Source: CAYLNH01 sp964384625 (GTDB taxonomy: Bacteria > Verrucomicrobiota > Lentisphaeria > JABSQK01). From it: a stretch of 26,930 nt of DNA. The stretch lies in NCBI GenBank assembly GCA_964384625.1, contig CAYLNH010000069.1, forward strand, positions 1-26,930. Reading direction: 5' to 3'. Numbering within the stretch: position 1 is the stretch's first letter; each line of letters starts with the position of its first letter. The position numbers and the translations under genes are program-made. Under the pieces are notes generated by a model. That model worked only from the letters and a program-made list of their open reading frames with translations, searched no databases and was not told the DNA's origin. Shown here piece by piece: positions 1 through 7,767 of the stretch.

Positions 1-82
1 TGGTAGGGAGTGGATTCGAACCACTGAAGGCTTTGCCAGCAGATTTACAGTCTGCCCCCTTTGACCGCTCGGGAACCCTACC
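1..82 (-). tRNA. tRNA-Tyr (anticodon GTA)
   Basis: Read on the minus strand, the sequence folds as a class II tRNA. The 7-bp acceptor stem pairs GGTAGGG with CCCTACC, the anticodon stem GCAGA/TCTGC encloses the loop CTGTAAA (anticodon GTA), and the T-arm is AGTGG-TTCGAAT-CCACT. A long variable arm of about 13 bases matches the bacterial tRNA-Tyr type. The discriminator A is base 1 of the window, so a genomically encoded CCA, if present, lies outside it. Confidence 0.96.
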
Positions 83-101
83 ACGGCTGAATGAGGCGAA
101 T

Positions 102-129
102 ACAGTAGTTCGAGGTCGGTTTCATGCAA
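102..129 (-). promoter_or_regulatory. Possible promoter of tRNA-Tyr
   Basis: On the minus strand a TTGCAT box (124-129) and a TACTGT box (102-107) are 16 bases apart. They would place transcription start a short distance before the tRNA 5' end at 82. Both hexamers deviate from consensus, so this is only a plausible sigma-70-type site. Confidence 0.3.
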
Positions 130-163
130 GCCGGTTTTGAGGAGAAAAGCATTGGTCATCGAC

Positions 164-240
164 GAAGTCCCTGAATGAAGTCGAAGGGGTCGGTGGCCGG
201 TGCCCCAACGGGTTTCTCACTCCGTGAACGGCGGGACTTC
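164..240. repeat. Spaced inverted repeat
   Basis: GAAGTCCC at 164-171 is the exact reverse complement of GGGACTTC at 233-240. With one mismatch the arms extend to 11 bases. The 61 bases between them contain no coding signal. It may be the outline of a structured RNA or a remnant intergenic repeat element; the sequence does not decide between these. Confidence 0.4.
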
Positions 241-427
241 TTCTTGTATCACAAGCATCCTTCCTTGTCTTACGGAGCATGAGCAGGGATCCGTCTTCGC
301 CTGAAGGCTTGGCCGGGACACGTGCTCATGACACTTTTTTCGGTGCGCGGTGCAGAGAAGAGCGGTCCGTGGTCACTGGGGACGGGAGGATCAATGGTCA
401 ACGGTCAGTGGAGAATAGCCAATAGAC

Positions 428-491
428 GGAGGAATGGAATGATGGAGTGATGGAGGAATGGAGGAATGGAGGAATGGAGGAATGGGATGAT
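428..491. repeat. Tandem 8-base repeat, GGAGGAAT family
   Basis: Eight consecutive 8-base units run from 428 to 491. Five are exact GGAGGAAT (428-435 and four in a row at 452-483); the others are variants GGAATGAT, GGAGTGAT and GGGATGAT. All purine-rich bases lie on the plus strand. The array is intergenic, and the frames that run through it are low-complexity, so it is not thought to be coding. Confidence 0.9.
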
Positions 492-621
492 GGGTCTGAA
501 GTTTGCCTTCCACTTCCCGTTGAAGCCGGAGACGGGTCAAAGGCCCTATGGCAGCCAAAGGCTGCAGTGCCACGACAACTCATACACGGAAGTGTTTCGC
601 GTCAGTGGCGGTTGGGGAAAA

Positions 622-1773
622 TCAGAGGACTTCGTAGACGACGTGCATGCGGGAAAACCCGCGGAGATCGATCTCGCCGACGGCCTGTGTTTTGATGTCG
701 TCCGGCAGGCGTTCCTGGGTGGACTCGTCAATCAGGATCTGGCTGCCTTCGGCCTGACCGCAGATACGGGATGCGAGATTTGTGACGGTACCGATAGCGG
801 CGTAGTCCAGGCGGCCCTCGAATCCGATGGACCCTAGCGAGGCCACGCCGGAGGCAATGCCGATGCCGAGTTTGAGATCGAAGCCGTCGGCCGCCCAGCG
901 CTCGGTCAGGGCGGCGATTTTCTCCCGGATTTCGATAGCCATCCGGACCGCCTGCAGGGGGTGATCCTCCATCGGTTCGGGATCGCCGAGGAAGACCATG
1001 AGGCCGTCGCCGGTGAAGCGTTCGAGGGTGCCGCGGTAATCGAAGATGATGGGGCCGACCGCGTGGTGGAAGTCGCGGACCGCCTGGAGGACGACCTCGG
1101 CGGAGTTGCTCTCGGCAAACGGGGTAAACTTGCGCAGGTCGAGGAAGACCACGGTGATGTCGCGTCGGTGTTCGCTCAGGACCCCTTCGGAATCGACGGA
1201 CATGATGCCCTTGACGATCTGCGGCGAGAAGAAACGGCGCAGCCGGTTGACGCGCTGGAGTTCATCGACCTGTTGCTGGACCTTCTGTTCCAGGTTGCGG
1301 TTCAATTCGTCCAGTTGCTGGTTGGCGGCGACGAGTTGGGCCTGGACGTCCTTGATCCGCAGCATGGAGCGTACCCGGGCCAGCATTTCCATATAGTTGT
1401 AGGGCTTGATCAGATAGTCGTCGGCGCCGACCTCGAAACCCCGGACAATATCTTCTGTATCGGAGTGTGCGGTGACCAGGATAATGGGGGTGAGCCTGGT
1501 ATCGGGATGCTGTTTCAGCTGGGCGCAGACATCAAGGCCGCTGAGTTGCGGCATATTGATGTCGAGCATGATCAGATCCGGCTTTTCCTGGATCGCGGTT
1601 TTCAGCGCGTCGATACCGCTGTAGGCCGAAAGAGTTTCATAGCCTTTGGCCTTCAGATGGGCCGCGAGCATGGTGACGTTGTCGACAATATCATCGACGA
1701 CGAGAACGCGGTGCTTGCCGGTTTCCTTTTCGGTTTCGGTGGCGGTTGCAGCGGCTTCTCCACGTTCGGACAT
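622..1773 (-). CDS. Response regulator fused to class III adenylate/guanylate cyclase
   Basis: This is a 383-residue two-domain signalling protein. Residues 21-140 form a CheY-like receiver with the acidic pair D27/D28, phosphoacceptor D71 (in LDINMP) and conserved K123. A coiled coil follows at about 142-180. A class III nucleotide cyclase domain fills 200-383, with metal-binding D212 and D256 and transition-state residues N332 and R336. It would turn phosphorylation by a sensor kinase into cyclic-nucleotide production in the cytoplasm. The base-recognition position that is usually Lys in adenylate cyclases reads Arg (R252), while D323 is present, so cAMP versus cGMP is open. The ATG at 1773 has a GAGGGG ribosome site six to seven bases upstream. 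It sits 11 bases after the DUF167 gene, probably as the last gene of the ftsH operon. No cognate histidine kinase is in the window. Confidence 0.92.
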   Translation of the reverse strand: MSERGEAAATATETEKETGKHRVLVVDDIVDNVTMLAAHLKAKGYETLSAYSGIDALKTAIQEKPDLIMLDINMPQLSGLDVCAQLKQHPDTRLTPIILVTAHSDTEDIVRGFEVGADDYLIKPYNYMEMLARVRSMLRIKDVQAQLVAANQQLDELNRNLEQKVQQQVDELQRVNRLRRFFSPQIVKGIMSVDSEGVLSEHRRDITVVFLDLRKFTPFAESNSAEVVLQAVRDFHHAVGPIIFDYRGTLERFTGDGLMVFLGDPEPMEDHPLQAVRMAIEIREKIAALTERWAADGFDLKLGIGIASGVASLGSIGFEGRLDYAAIGTVTNLASRICGQAEGSQILIDESTQERLPDDIKTQAVGEIDLRGFSRMHVVYEVL

Positions 1774-1784
1774 GGTGTTCCCCT

Positions 1785-2093
1785 CTATTCCTTACACAAT
1801 TTTTGCAGAGCCGGGCGGACGTCGCCGAGTTCGGTATCGACCAGGCGGACCTGTTTCCGGCGGGCGGTTTCTCCCTGCACAATCGCGACGCGCGATCTGG
1901 CCAGGCCGAGCTGTTTCGCCAGGAACCGGCGCAGCAAGGCGTTTGCCTTGCCGTCCACAGGCGGCGCTGTGAGTTTGATTTTCAGGTAGCCGTCGACCAC
2001 CCCGACGACTTCAAGGCGCCGGGCATTGGGTTGCACGGCAACGCGCAGCATGAGTCCTTCCCTGCCCTCGTCGACGAAGTCGGAAACGGCCAT
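1785..2093 (-). CDS. DUF167 (UPF0235/YggU) family protein
   Basis: This small protein of 102 residues carries the family hallmark KIKLTAPPVDGKANALL in its centre, followed by a helix and a basic segment. DUF167 proteins are widespread, small alpha/beta cytoplasmic proteins of unknown function. An ATG at 2093 lies two bases after the ftsH stop codon; a TTG at 2099 that overlaps the stop would add two residues. Neither start has a good ribosome site, so translation is probably coupled to ftsH. Family assignment is secure, function is not. Confidence 0.88.
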   Translation of the reverse strand: MAVSDFVDEGREGLMLRVAVQPNARRLEVVGVVDGYLKIKLTAPPVDGKANALLRRFLAKQLGLARSRVAIVQGETARRKQVRLVDTELGDVRPALQKLCKE

Positions 2094-2095
2094 AC

Positions 2096-4141
2096 TCAAT
2101 TCTCGGGCTTGGGCTCCAAGCCGGGTGGCGGATCCTCGAGCGGATCCGTCACCGGCTCGTCGTCGGCCGGTTCCAGACGGGCCGGCTCTTTGTCCCCGTC
2201 GGCCGCGGTCTCGGGGGTCTCCTCTTTCTTCTCCTCAACGGCTTTCAGCCGGTCAGGCAACGGCATCTCAAGCAATTCGTAGACTTCCCTGGCCGACAGC
2301 GTTTCCTTCTCCAGGAGTTCATCGGTCAATGTGTCCAACTGCCCCCGATTCTGGGTCAGGATCTCAGTGGCCCGGTGGAGCGCGGCGTCGACCAGGCGCT
2401 GGACTTCAACGTCGATCTTCTGGGCGGTGGCCTCGCTGTATTCCGGGCGGGACAGATGGCCGAGGTAGCCCATTTCTTCGTCGGTCGAGGCATACTCGAT
2501 AAAGCCGAGATCATCGCTCATCCCGAGTTTGGTCACCATCGCCCGGGCGATGCGGGAGCAGCGCCGGATGTCGCCCATGGCGCCGCTGTTGATTTCGCCG
2601 AAGACGATCTTCTCGGCACAGCGGCCGCCGGCAGCGATGGTCATATGCTCCATCAGCTCGGTCTGCGACTGGCTCACCTTGTCGCCTTCCGGGAAGTACA
2701 TGGCGCCGCCGAGCATTTTGCCGCGGGGGATGATGGAGACCTTGTGCAGCGGGTCGGCGTGGCGGCAATAGAGGCTGACCAGGGCGTGCCCGGCCTCGTG
2801 GCACGCAGTCATCTTGCGGTCCTCCTCGGACATGGCGCGCCACGGGCGTTCCTTACCGAACATGACCTTGTCCCGGGCCTCCTCGAAGTCGGCGGTGGTC
2901 ACCGCGTCGCGGTCGTTGCGGGCAGCCAGGAGGGCGGCCTCGTTGATCAGGTTGGCCAGGTCGGCGCCGCTGAAGCCCGGCGTGCTGCGGGCGAGCGAAT
3001 CGAGGTCGAGGTCGCGGCCGGCGGTGATCTTCTTCATGTGCACTTCGAGGATCTCCCGGCGTCCGACCAGATCCGGCAGGTCGACATGCACTTCGCGGTC
3101 GAATCGTCCGGGCCGCAGCAGCGCGCGGTCCAACACGTCCGGACGGTTGGTGGCGGCGATGACGATGACGCCGCTGTTCGGCTCGAAGCCGTCCATTTCG
3201 ACGAGCAGCGCGTTCAGGGTCTGCTCCCGTTCATCGTGGCCGCCGCCCATACCGCTGAAGCGGGAGCGGCCGACCGCGTCGATCTCATCGATGAAGATAA
3301 TGCAGGGGGAATTCCGCTTGGCCTGTTCGAACATGTCGCGCACGCGGCTGGCGCCGACGCCGACAAACATCTCGACGAAATCGGAACCGCTGATGGTAAA
3401 GAACGGGACATCGGCCTCGCCGGCGATGGCGCGCGCCAGGAGGGTCTTGCCGGTACCCGGCGGGCCGACCAGCAGCACGCCGTGCGGGACGCGGCCGCCG
3501 AGGCGATGGAATTTGCCGGGGTTGCGCAGGTAATCGACGATCTCGACCACTTCGTCCTTGGCCGAATCGATGCCGGCGACATCGGCGAAGGTGACCTTTT
3601 CGAGGTTCTGCACCATCCGCGCCCGGCTCTTGCCGAACTGGATGGCGCCTTTGCCGGCGTTGCGCATCTGGCGGGAAAAGAGGAAATAGAGCAGACCGAT
3701 GATCAGGATGATCGGCAGAAACGAGAGAAGCAGGTGGCCGAGGATGTTGTTGCTCTGTTCGACCTTGTGCTTGATGCCGTTGGTCGTCAACTGCCCGCGC
3801 AGGTCGTCGTCGTAGATGACTTGCGCGGTAAATTTGCGCGGCGTCTTACTGTTCGGCGGGGTGTAGTCGCCGGTGACCTCGGTGACGAAACTGCCGCCCT
3901 CGGTCTTGATCACGAGGTTGTCGACCCGGCGTTCGGCGACGGCGCGGTCGAACTCGAACTGACTCAACTCCTGCTTGTCCTCCTTGTTGCGGAAGAGCAG
4001 GACAAACAGCGGGATACAGGCAAAAATCAGGATCCAGAAGAGCAGCGAGAACATGGGCGGCGTCGGGATTTTGCTTTCCTTACGCGGCTTACCCGGATCT
4101 CGATCATCTTCCCAGCGATCGTCATTGCGTCTGTCGGGCAT
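2096..4141 (-). CDS. ftsH: ATP-dependent zinc metalloprotease FtsH
   Basis: FtsH is a membrane-anchored hexameric AAA+ protease that extracts and degrades misfolded or regulatory proteins. Numbering from the ATG at 4141 (681 residues): a charged N-terminus, TM1 about 30-50, a periplasmic domain, TM2 about 135-156, and the AAA+ module with Walker A GPPGTGKT (226-233), Walker B IIFIDEID with D285/E286, and arginine fingers R343 and R346. The zinc site HEAGH is at 448-452, with a probable third ligand D523. The ATG at 4141 has AGGA seven bases upstream; an in-frame TTG at 4147 is a less likely start. The C-terminal ~50 residues are acidic and proline-rich. The loop around D523 reads SGAMGDIRRCSR, a departure from the common GASNDL..AT pattern. 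It is the second gene of a minus-strand run behind the FHA gene. Confidence 0.98.
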   Translation of the reverse strand: MPDRRNDDRWEDDRDPGKPRKESKIPTPPMFSLLFWILIFACIPLFVLLFRNKEDKQELSQFEFDRAVAERRVDNLVIKTEGGSFVTEVTGDYTPPNSKTPRKFTAQVIYDDDLRGQLTTNGIKHKVEQSNNILGHLLLSFLPIILIIGLLYFLFSRQMRNAGKGAIQFGKSRARMVQNLEKVTFADVAGIDSAKDEVVEIVDYLRNPGKFHRLGGRVPHGVLLVGPPGTGKTLLARAIAGEADVPFFTISGSDFVEMFVGVGASRVRDMFEQAKRNSPCIIFIDEIDAVGRSRFSGMGGGHDEREQTLNALLVEMDGFEPNSGVIVIAATNRPDVLDRALLRPGRFDREVHVDLPDLVGRREILEVHMKKITAGRDLDLDSLARSTPGFSGADLANLINEAALLAARNDRDAVTTADFEEARDKVMFGKERPWRAMSEEDRKMTACHEAGHALVSLYCRHADPLHKVSIIPRGKMLGGAMYFPEGDKVSQSQTELMEHMTIAAGGRCAEKIVFGEINSGAMGDIRRCSRIARAMVTKLGMSDDLGFIEYASTDEEMGYLGHLSRPEYSEATAQKIDVEVQRLVDAALHRATEILTQNRGQLDTLTDELLEKETLSAREVYELLEMPLPDRLKAVEEKKEETPETAADGDKEPARLEPADDEPVTDPLEDPPPGLEPKPEN

Positions 4142-4293
4142 GTTCAAATCCTGTTTGGTTCAGGGAGTTCCAGGCCTCCACCCAGCCATTCAGCCCGGCA
4201 GCAGGAACGAAGTCATGTCTGCAGATACTATACACCGTAATATCGGTTTGGGCGGGGGACGCGGGCATTTTTTGAGGGGCACGGCTGATGGGT

Positions 4294-4812
4294 TCAGCCG
4301 CCGCGTTCGACGAGTTTCCAGACCAGGTAGCTGGAGAGGAACAGGACGATCAGGATGAGGAAGCCGATGAGCAGTTTGAAGATGAGTTTGAGCGCCGGGC
4401 TGTCGCCTTTGCCCTGCAGTTTTTCCGGGGCGAGGTTGCTGCGGGTATTGGCGTTGAGCACTTCATCGTCGATCTTAATCTGGGTCTGCGTACTGATGAC
4501 GGAAGAGGGGGTGTTGGTTTCACAGTCGTACATGCACTCCACGCCGCCGACCTGGAGGATATCGCTGTTCACCAGTTTCTGCCGGGTGACCAGCATGCCG
4601 TTGATCCGCGTCCCGTTGGTGCTGAATCCCTCGTCGACTGCCGTATAGCCGCCCTCGTCGTTGGCGTGCAGTTCGCAGTGCAGGCCGCTGACGGTGGGAT
4701 CGACGATGCAGATATCGGCTTCCTCGGACCTGCCGATGCCGTATTTGGGTTCGGTGAGTTCGTAAGTTTGGCCGCGCAACTGCTCGGACAGGATAATCAG
4801 CTTTGGAGCCAT
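4294..4812 (-). CDS. FHA-domain protein with C-terminal membrane anchor
   Basis: The 172-residue product has an N-terminal forkhead-associated domain (about 3-95) with the phosphothreonine-binding residues in place: GIGR with R28, S42 in VSGLH, and N66 in TNGT. A linker of about 45 polar residues follows, then one transmembrane helix at about 142-165 with only a few residues after it, so the protein is tail-anchored with the FHA domain in the cytoplasm. FHA domains read phosphothreonine written by Hanks-type kinases, and such a kinase is encoded at 5602-6579 beyond the divergent promoter. The ATG at 4812 gives a typical FHA N-terminus; a TTG at 4821 lies nearer to the AAGGA site and cannot be excluded. 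Its partners are unknown. Confidence 0.9.
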   Translation of the reverse strand: MAPKLIILSEQLRGQTYELTEPKYGIGRSEEADICIVDPTVSGLHCELHANDEGGYTAVDEGFSTNGTRINGMLVTRQKLVNSDILQVGGVECMYDCETNTPSSVISTQTQIKIDDEVLNANTRSNLAPEKLQGKGDSPALKLIFKLLIGFLILIVLFLSSYLVWKLVERGG

Positions 4813-4852
4813 GTTAAGCAAGTGTTCCTTACGTTTCTAACAGTTGCGGCGT

Positions 4853-4882
4853 AATATAGAGACTTGTATTAGGGGGTGTCAA
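4853..4882 (-). promoter_or_regulatory. Predicted promoter of the FHA-ftsH operon
   Basis: On the minus strand a perfect TTGACA (4877-4882) is followed, 18 bases later, by TATATT (4853-4858). The start of transcription would fall near 4845, about 30 bases before the first start codon. Spacing is one base over optimum, but the hexamers are close to consensus. Confidence 0.6.
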
Positions 4883-4936
4883 CAAACTTAGACGAAAATT
4901 TACGCCTCCCAACGGCGCCGCAAAAGAATCGAAAAC

Positions 4937-4968
4937 TTGACTGACTTTTGTTTGCAGCGTGCTATAGA
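4937..4968 (+). promoter_or_regulatory. Predicted promoter of the pal-kinase-coaDE operon
   Basis: The -10 is TATAGA (4963-4968) preceded by TGC (4960-4962), an extended -10 element. TTGACT at 4937-4942 is 20 bases upstream; an overlapping CTGACT at 4941-4946 gives a 16-base spacer. A second pair, TTGCAG (4952-4957) and TATATA (4974-4979), is also possible. The site is back to back with the FHA promoter. Confidence 0.5.
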
Positions 4969-5036
4969 CTCGCTATATATAGTACAAGCTCGAGGCTGTT
5001 TCAACAACTCAGAACGAATTCGCATGGGAGGCGCGT

Positions 5037-5594
5037 ATGTTCTGTAAACATTCCGTACTGATAATGGCTCTTCTGGCAGCGGTGGTAACCGGCTGCTCGG
5101 GGCCGCGGCTGGGCAGTCTGTCCAGTCGGTATTTAAACCAGACCCCGACCCGGCGCCGCGAGAAGTTGCCGGATCCGCCCGACAAAGGTTGGACCAGCGG
5201 TCTGGAGGTCAAACAGGAAGAGGACTTCGGCAAAGAGCAACGCTGGCTGCCGGTTTACTTCGCCTACGACCAGAGCACGATCGGCGACAGCGAGCGCCCG
5301 AAGCTGGAGAAGATCTACGGTTTCCTGCAGGAAAACGGGAAATACCATCTGCTGATCGAGGGTCACTGCGACCAGCGAGGCAGTGAAGAATACAACCGCG
5401 CCCTGGGTGAACGCCGCGCACTGGCGGTCCGCAACTACCTGGTGGATCGCGGGTTAACCGCGGAACGGCTACACACACTGTCGTTCGGCGAGGAGAAACC
5501 CGCCAAGGAAGGCAAGTCTGAAGAGGCCTTCCGGCTCAACCGCAGGGCGGAATTGATCGTGCTGCCGCCGAAAGCGGCTGCTGCACTGAAATGA
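5037..5594 (+). CDS. pal: Peptidoglycan-associated lipoprotein, OmpA/Pal family
   Basis: This is an outer-membrane lipoprotein that binds peptidoglycan from the periplasmic side. The 185-residue product begins with a type II signal peptide ending in VVTGC (lipidated C20). After a proline-rich, charged linker comes an OmpA-like domain (about 68-178) with EGHCDQRGS at 108-116, the NRALGERRA helix at 120-128, and LNRRAEL at 167-173, the residues that hold diaminopimelate in this family. The ATG at 5037 has GGGAGG (5026-5031) five bases upstream. No tolQRAB or cpoB gene is in view, so membership of a Tol-Pal system is inferred. It is the first gene of an operon with the kinase (7-base gap) and coaDE. 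Confidence 0.95.
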   Translation: MFCKHSVLIMALLAAVVTGCSGPRLGSLSSRYLNQTPTRRREKLPDPPDKGWTSGLEVKQEEDFGKEQRWLPVYFAYDQSTIGDSERPKLEKIYGFLQENGKYHLLIEGHCDQRGSEEYNRALGERRALAVRNYLVDRGLTAERLHTLSFGEEKPAKEGKSEEAFRLNRRAELIVLPPKAAAALK

Positions 5595-5601
5595 CCTGTA
5601 C

Positions 5602-6579
5602 ATGCGCACGCCCTGCCAGAAATGCGGCAAAGACATTGAAGCTTCGCTGAGCGGCACCGGGGGGGTGTTCCGGTGCCCGGAATGCCAGTTACTCAGTGCC
5701 CTGTTGCGGCGGGACGACGCCAACCAGGTACGTTTCGGCCGTTTTGTGATCATGCGCGAAGTCGGCCAGGGCTCGAATGCCATCGTCTGCAAAGCCAGAG
5801 ATACCGAAACCGGCGACATTCGCGCCCTCAAGTTGTTTCTGACCATGCGCCAGGACGAAGCGCATGCGGTGCGTGAATTCGGCCGGGAGGCCGAGGTCGC
5901 CACCGAGATCGTCCACCAGAACATCATCCGGATGTACGAAGCGGGCGAACTCGACGGCATCCCGTTTGTGGTGATGGAATTCGTCCCCGGCCTCAACATG
6001 GCCGAGATGCTGAATCAATACGGTCCGCTGGACCCCTTCGACGCGCTGACCATCTGCGCCCACATCTGCGATGCGCTGGATCACGTATGGAACAACTTCA
6101 TGATGGTCCATCGCGATATCAAGCCGCAGAACATGATCCTCGACAAAGACGGCAACGTCAAGGTCTGCGACTTCGGCATGATCGTCGGCCACGACACGTC
6201 CATGGTCGATCTGAACGCCGTGGAAGGTACGCCTTACTATCTCAGCCCGGAGTGCATTTCGGAAGGTGCGTACCTGGACAACCGGGCCGACATCTACAGT
6301 CTCGGCGCGTCGCTTTACCACATGATCGCCGGCGTGCCGCCGTTCAACTACGGCAACCTGGTGGAAGTCGTTCAGGCGCGCCTCAAAGAGCCGCCCCCCG
6401 ATATTCGTATTGCCGCGCCGCAGACGCACCCGGAAATCGCCCGGCTGATCTTCAACATGATGGCCAAAGACCCCAATGCGCGCTACAATACCGCCGCGGA
6501 ATGTCACGACGACATCATGCGAATCAAACGGGGCAAGCCGATCAAGTACGCCAAGGCGAAGCTTCCCGAAGAAGACTGA
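5602..6579 (+). CDS. Soluble Hanks-type Ser/Thr protein kinase with N-terminal zinc ribbon
   Basis: The 325-residue protein starts with a short zinc-ribbon-like module: C5 and C8 in CQKC, C25 and C28 in CPEC. A complete kinase domain occupies about 46-320: glycine-rich loop GQGSNA, ATP-anchoring K77 in ALKLF, catalytic HRDIKPQN (170-177, D172), DFG at 190-192, and the GTPYYLSPE segment that closes the activation loop. No transmembrane helix or extracellular sensor is present, so it is cytoplasmic. A zinc ribbon directly before a bacterial kinase domain suggests a binding or regulatory role for the ribbon; its target is unknown. Lying between pal and coaDE, with gaps of 7 and 9 bases, it is co-transcribed with them. 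The nearby FHA protein is a possible substrate reader. Confidence 0.95.
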   Translation: MRTPCQKCGKDIEASLSGTGGVFRCPECQLLSALLRRDDANQVRFGRFVIMREVGQGSNAIVCKARDTETGDIRALKLFLTMRQDEAHAVREFGREAEVATEIVHQNIIRMYEAGELDGIPFVVMEFVPGLNMAEMLNQYGPLDPFDALTICAHICDALDHVWNNFMMVHRDIKPQNMILDKDGNVKVCDFGMIVGHDTSMVDLNAVEGTPYYLSPECISEGAYLDNRADIYSLGASLYHMIAGVPPFNYGNLVEVVQARLKEPPPDIRIAAPQTHPEIARLIFNMMAKDPNARYNTAAECHDDIMRIKRGKPIKYAKAKLPEED

Positions 6580-6588
6580 GGCCGGTCC

Positions 6589-7767
6589 ATGCGACGACTG
6601 AAGCCGCAGAACCTCAAAGCCGCCGACGAACCGATGCGGGCGATCTACGCCTTCTCCGGCGATCCGATTACCTTCGGCCACATCGACATCGTCCAGCGCG
6701 CCGCCCATACCTATGACGAACTGGTCGTGGCCATCGGCGAGAACCCCGAGAAGTCGGGGCACTACCTGTTCTCCTGCGAGGAACGCCTGGCCATGGCCGG
6801 ACACGCCCTGAGCCATATCCCCAACGTCAGTTGTGTCACGTTCAACGGTCTCCTCGGCGAATACGCCTACCGCCATGGATTCGACGTCATCGTCCGGGGC
6901 GTTCGCAACGCCTCCGATCTCGAGGGCGAACTGGTGCTGTTCTCGGTCATCGAATCCCTGCACCCGGTCGTCGACATGGTGTTCTTCCCGGCCCGGCCGG
7001 AGCTGGCACACATCAGCTCCAGCATTGTCAAGGCCGTGGTCCGCGAGGGCGGCGACGCCAGCGACTACTGCCCGCTGCACGTAAAACAGCGGCTCGAGGA
7101 ACGCCTCCTGCAGCGCACCTTTGTCGGCGTCGCCGGCGGCATTGCCGCCGGCAAGACCTACTTCGCCAAGCGCCTGGTTGAAACGCTCCGGGAGCAGACC
7201 GACGCCACCTACATCTCCCTGGATGAGGTCGGGCATTACGTCCTGTCGACCGCCGAGAAAGCCATCTACCGGAACACCCGCAAGCGCATCGCCCGCGTCT
7301 TCGGCAACGACGTGATGCACCAGGATTCCAGTATTGACCGCCGAGCGCTCGGGCACATCGTCTTCAACGAACCGCTCGCCCTGAAACGACTCAACCAGAT
7401 CATGCGCGAACCGATGCTCGCCCGGCTCTATGAACAGACCCGCGACATCCCCCGCGGCGTCGTCGTGCTCGAAGGCGCCATCCTCGTTGAAGGCCACTGG
7501 ACCAGGATCGTCAACAACAACGTCATTCTGGTCGACGCCCCGGAAGACGTCCGCGTCAAACGCCTGATCGATGATCGCTCCGCCACCCCTGACGAGGCCC
7601 GCACCAAGATCGCCCGGCAGCCGACCGCCGAAGACCGCAAAGCCGCCATGCAACAGTGTATCGACGAGGCCCGCGCCGGCCGCATCTGGGAAGTCAACGG
7701 CGGCGGCGATCCCATTGACTACAACGCTATCGCCGGCGATATCCTCAAGTTGTCGGAGCCGCAGTAG
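6589..7767 (+). CDS. Bifunctional phosphopantetheine adenylyltransferase / dephospho-CoA kinase (CoaD-CoaE fusion)
   Basis: One 392-residue protein carries both final enzymes of coenzyme A synthesis. Residues 17-175 are a CoaD-type nucleotidyltransferase: SGDPITFGH (23-31, with the T-x-G-H signature), FNGLLGEYA (85-93), VRGVRNASDLEGEL (102-115) and ISSSIVK (142-148). Residues 176-392 are a CoaE-type kinase: P-loop GGIAAGKT (183-190), D212, DRRALGHIVFN (250-260), LEGAILVEG (294-302), VDAPEDVRVKRL (315-326) and the RQ-containing lid (343-344). Both halves are near full length and keep their main motifs. The usual phenylalanine in the first motif (T/S-F-D-P) is glycine. A 15-residue basic leader precedes M16; the ATG at 6589 follows a GAGG site, whereas M16 has none. 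Most bacteria use separate genes; animal CoA synthase (COASY) has the same domain order. Confidence 0.93.
   Translation: MRRLKPQNLKAADEPMRAIYAFSGDPITFGHIDIVQRAAHTYDELVVAIGENPEKSGHYLFSCEERLAMAGHALSHIPNVSCVTFNGLLGEYAYRHGFDVIVRGVRNASDLEGELVLFSVIESLHPVVDMVFFPARPELAHISSSIVKAVVREGGDASDYCPLHVKQRLEERLLQRTFVGVAGGIAAGKTYFAKRLVETLREQTDATYISLDEVGHYVLSTAEKAIYRNTRKRIARVFGNDVMHQDSSIDRRALGHIVFNEPLALKRLNQIMREPMLARLYEQTRDIPRGVVVLEGAILVEGHWTRIVNNNVILVDAPEDVRVKRLIDDRSATPDEARTKIARQPTAEDRKAAMQQCIDEARAGRIWEVNGGGDPIDYNAIAGDILKLSEPQ

Larger units (their letters stand above)
83..621. other. Gene-free stretch between tRNA-Tyr and the cyclase gene
   Basis: No reading frame here resembles a known protein or has coding character; the short frames are low-complexity or shadows. 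The stretch holds a spaced inverted repeat (164-240), a short degenerate 7-base repeat around 386-407 (ATGGTCA, ACGGTCA, GTGGAGA), the 8-base tandem array at 428-491, and a small 6-bp hairpin GCAGCC-AAA-GGCTGC at 551-565. That hairpin lies downstream of the cyclase gene on the minus strand but has no T-run, so it is a weak terminator candidate. Confidence 0.6.

Noticed and set aside
447..837. Short plus-strand frames through the GGAGGAAT array
   Set aside because: They start inside a tandem repeat, give low-complexity peptides (MEEWRNG repeats), and run into the antisense of the cyclase gene.
2375..4240. 621-codon plus-strand frame opposite ftsH
   Set aside because: It mirrors ftsH and yields an Asp/Val/Ala/Gly/His-rich product without motifs, as expected for the antisense of a GC-rich gene. 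ftsH itself has every catalytic motif.
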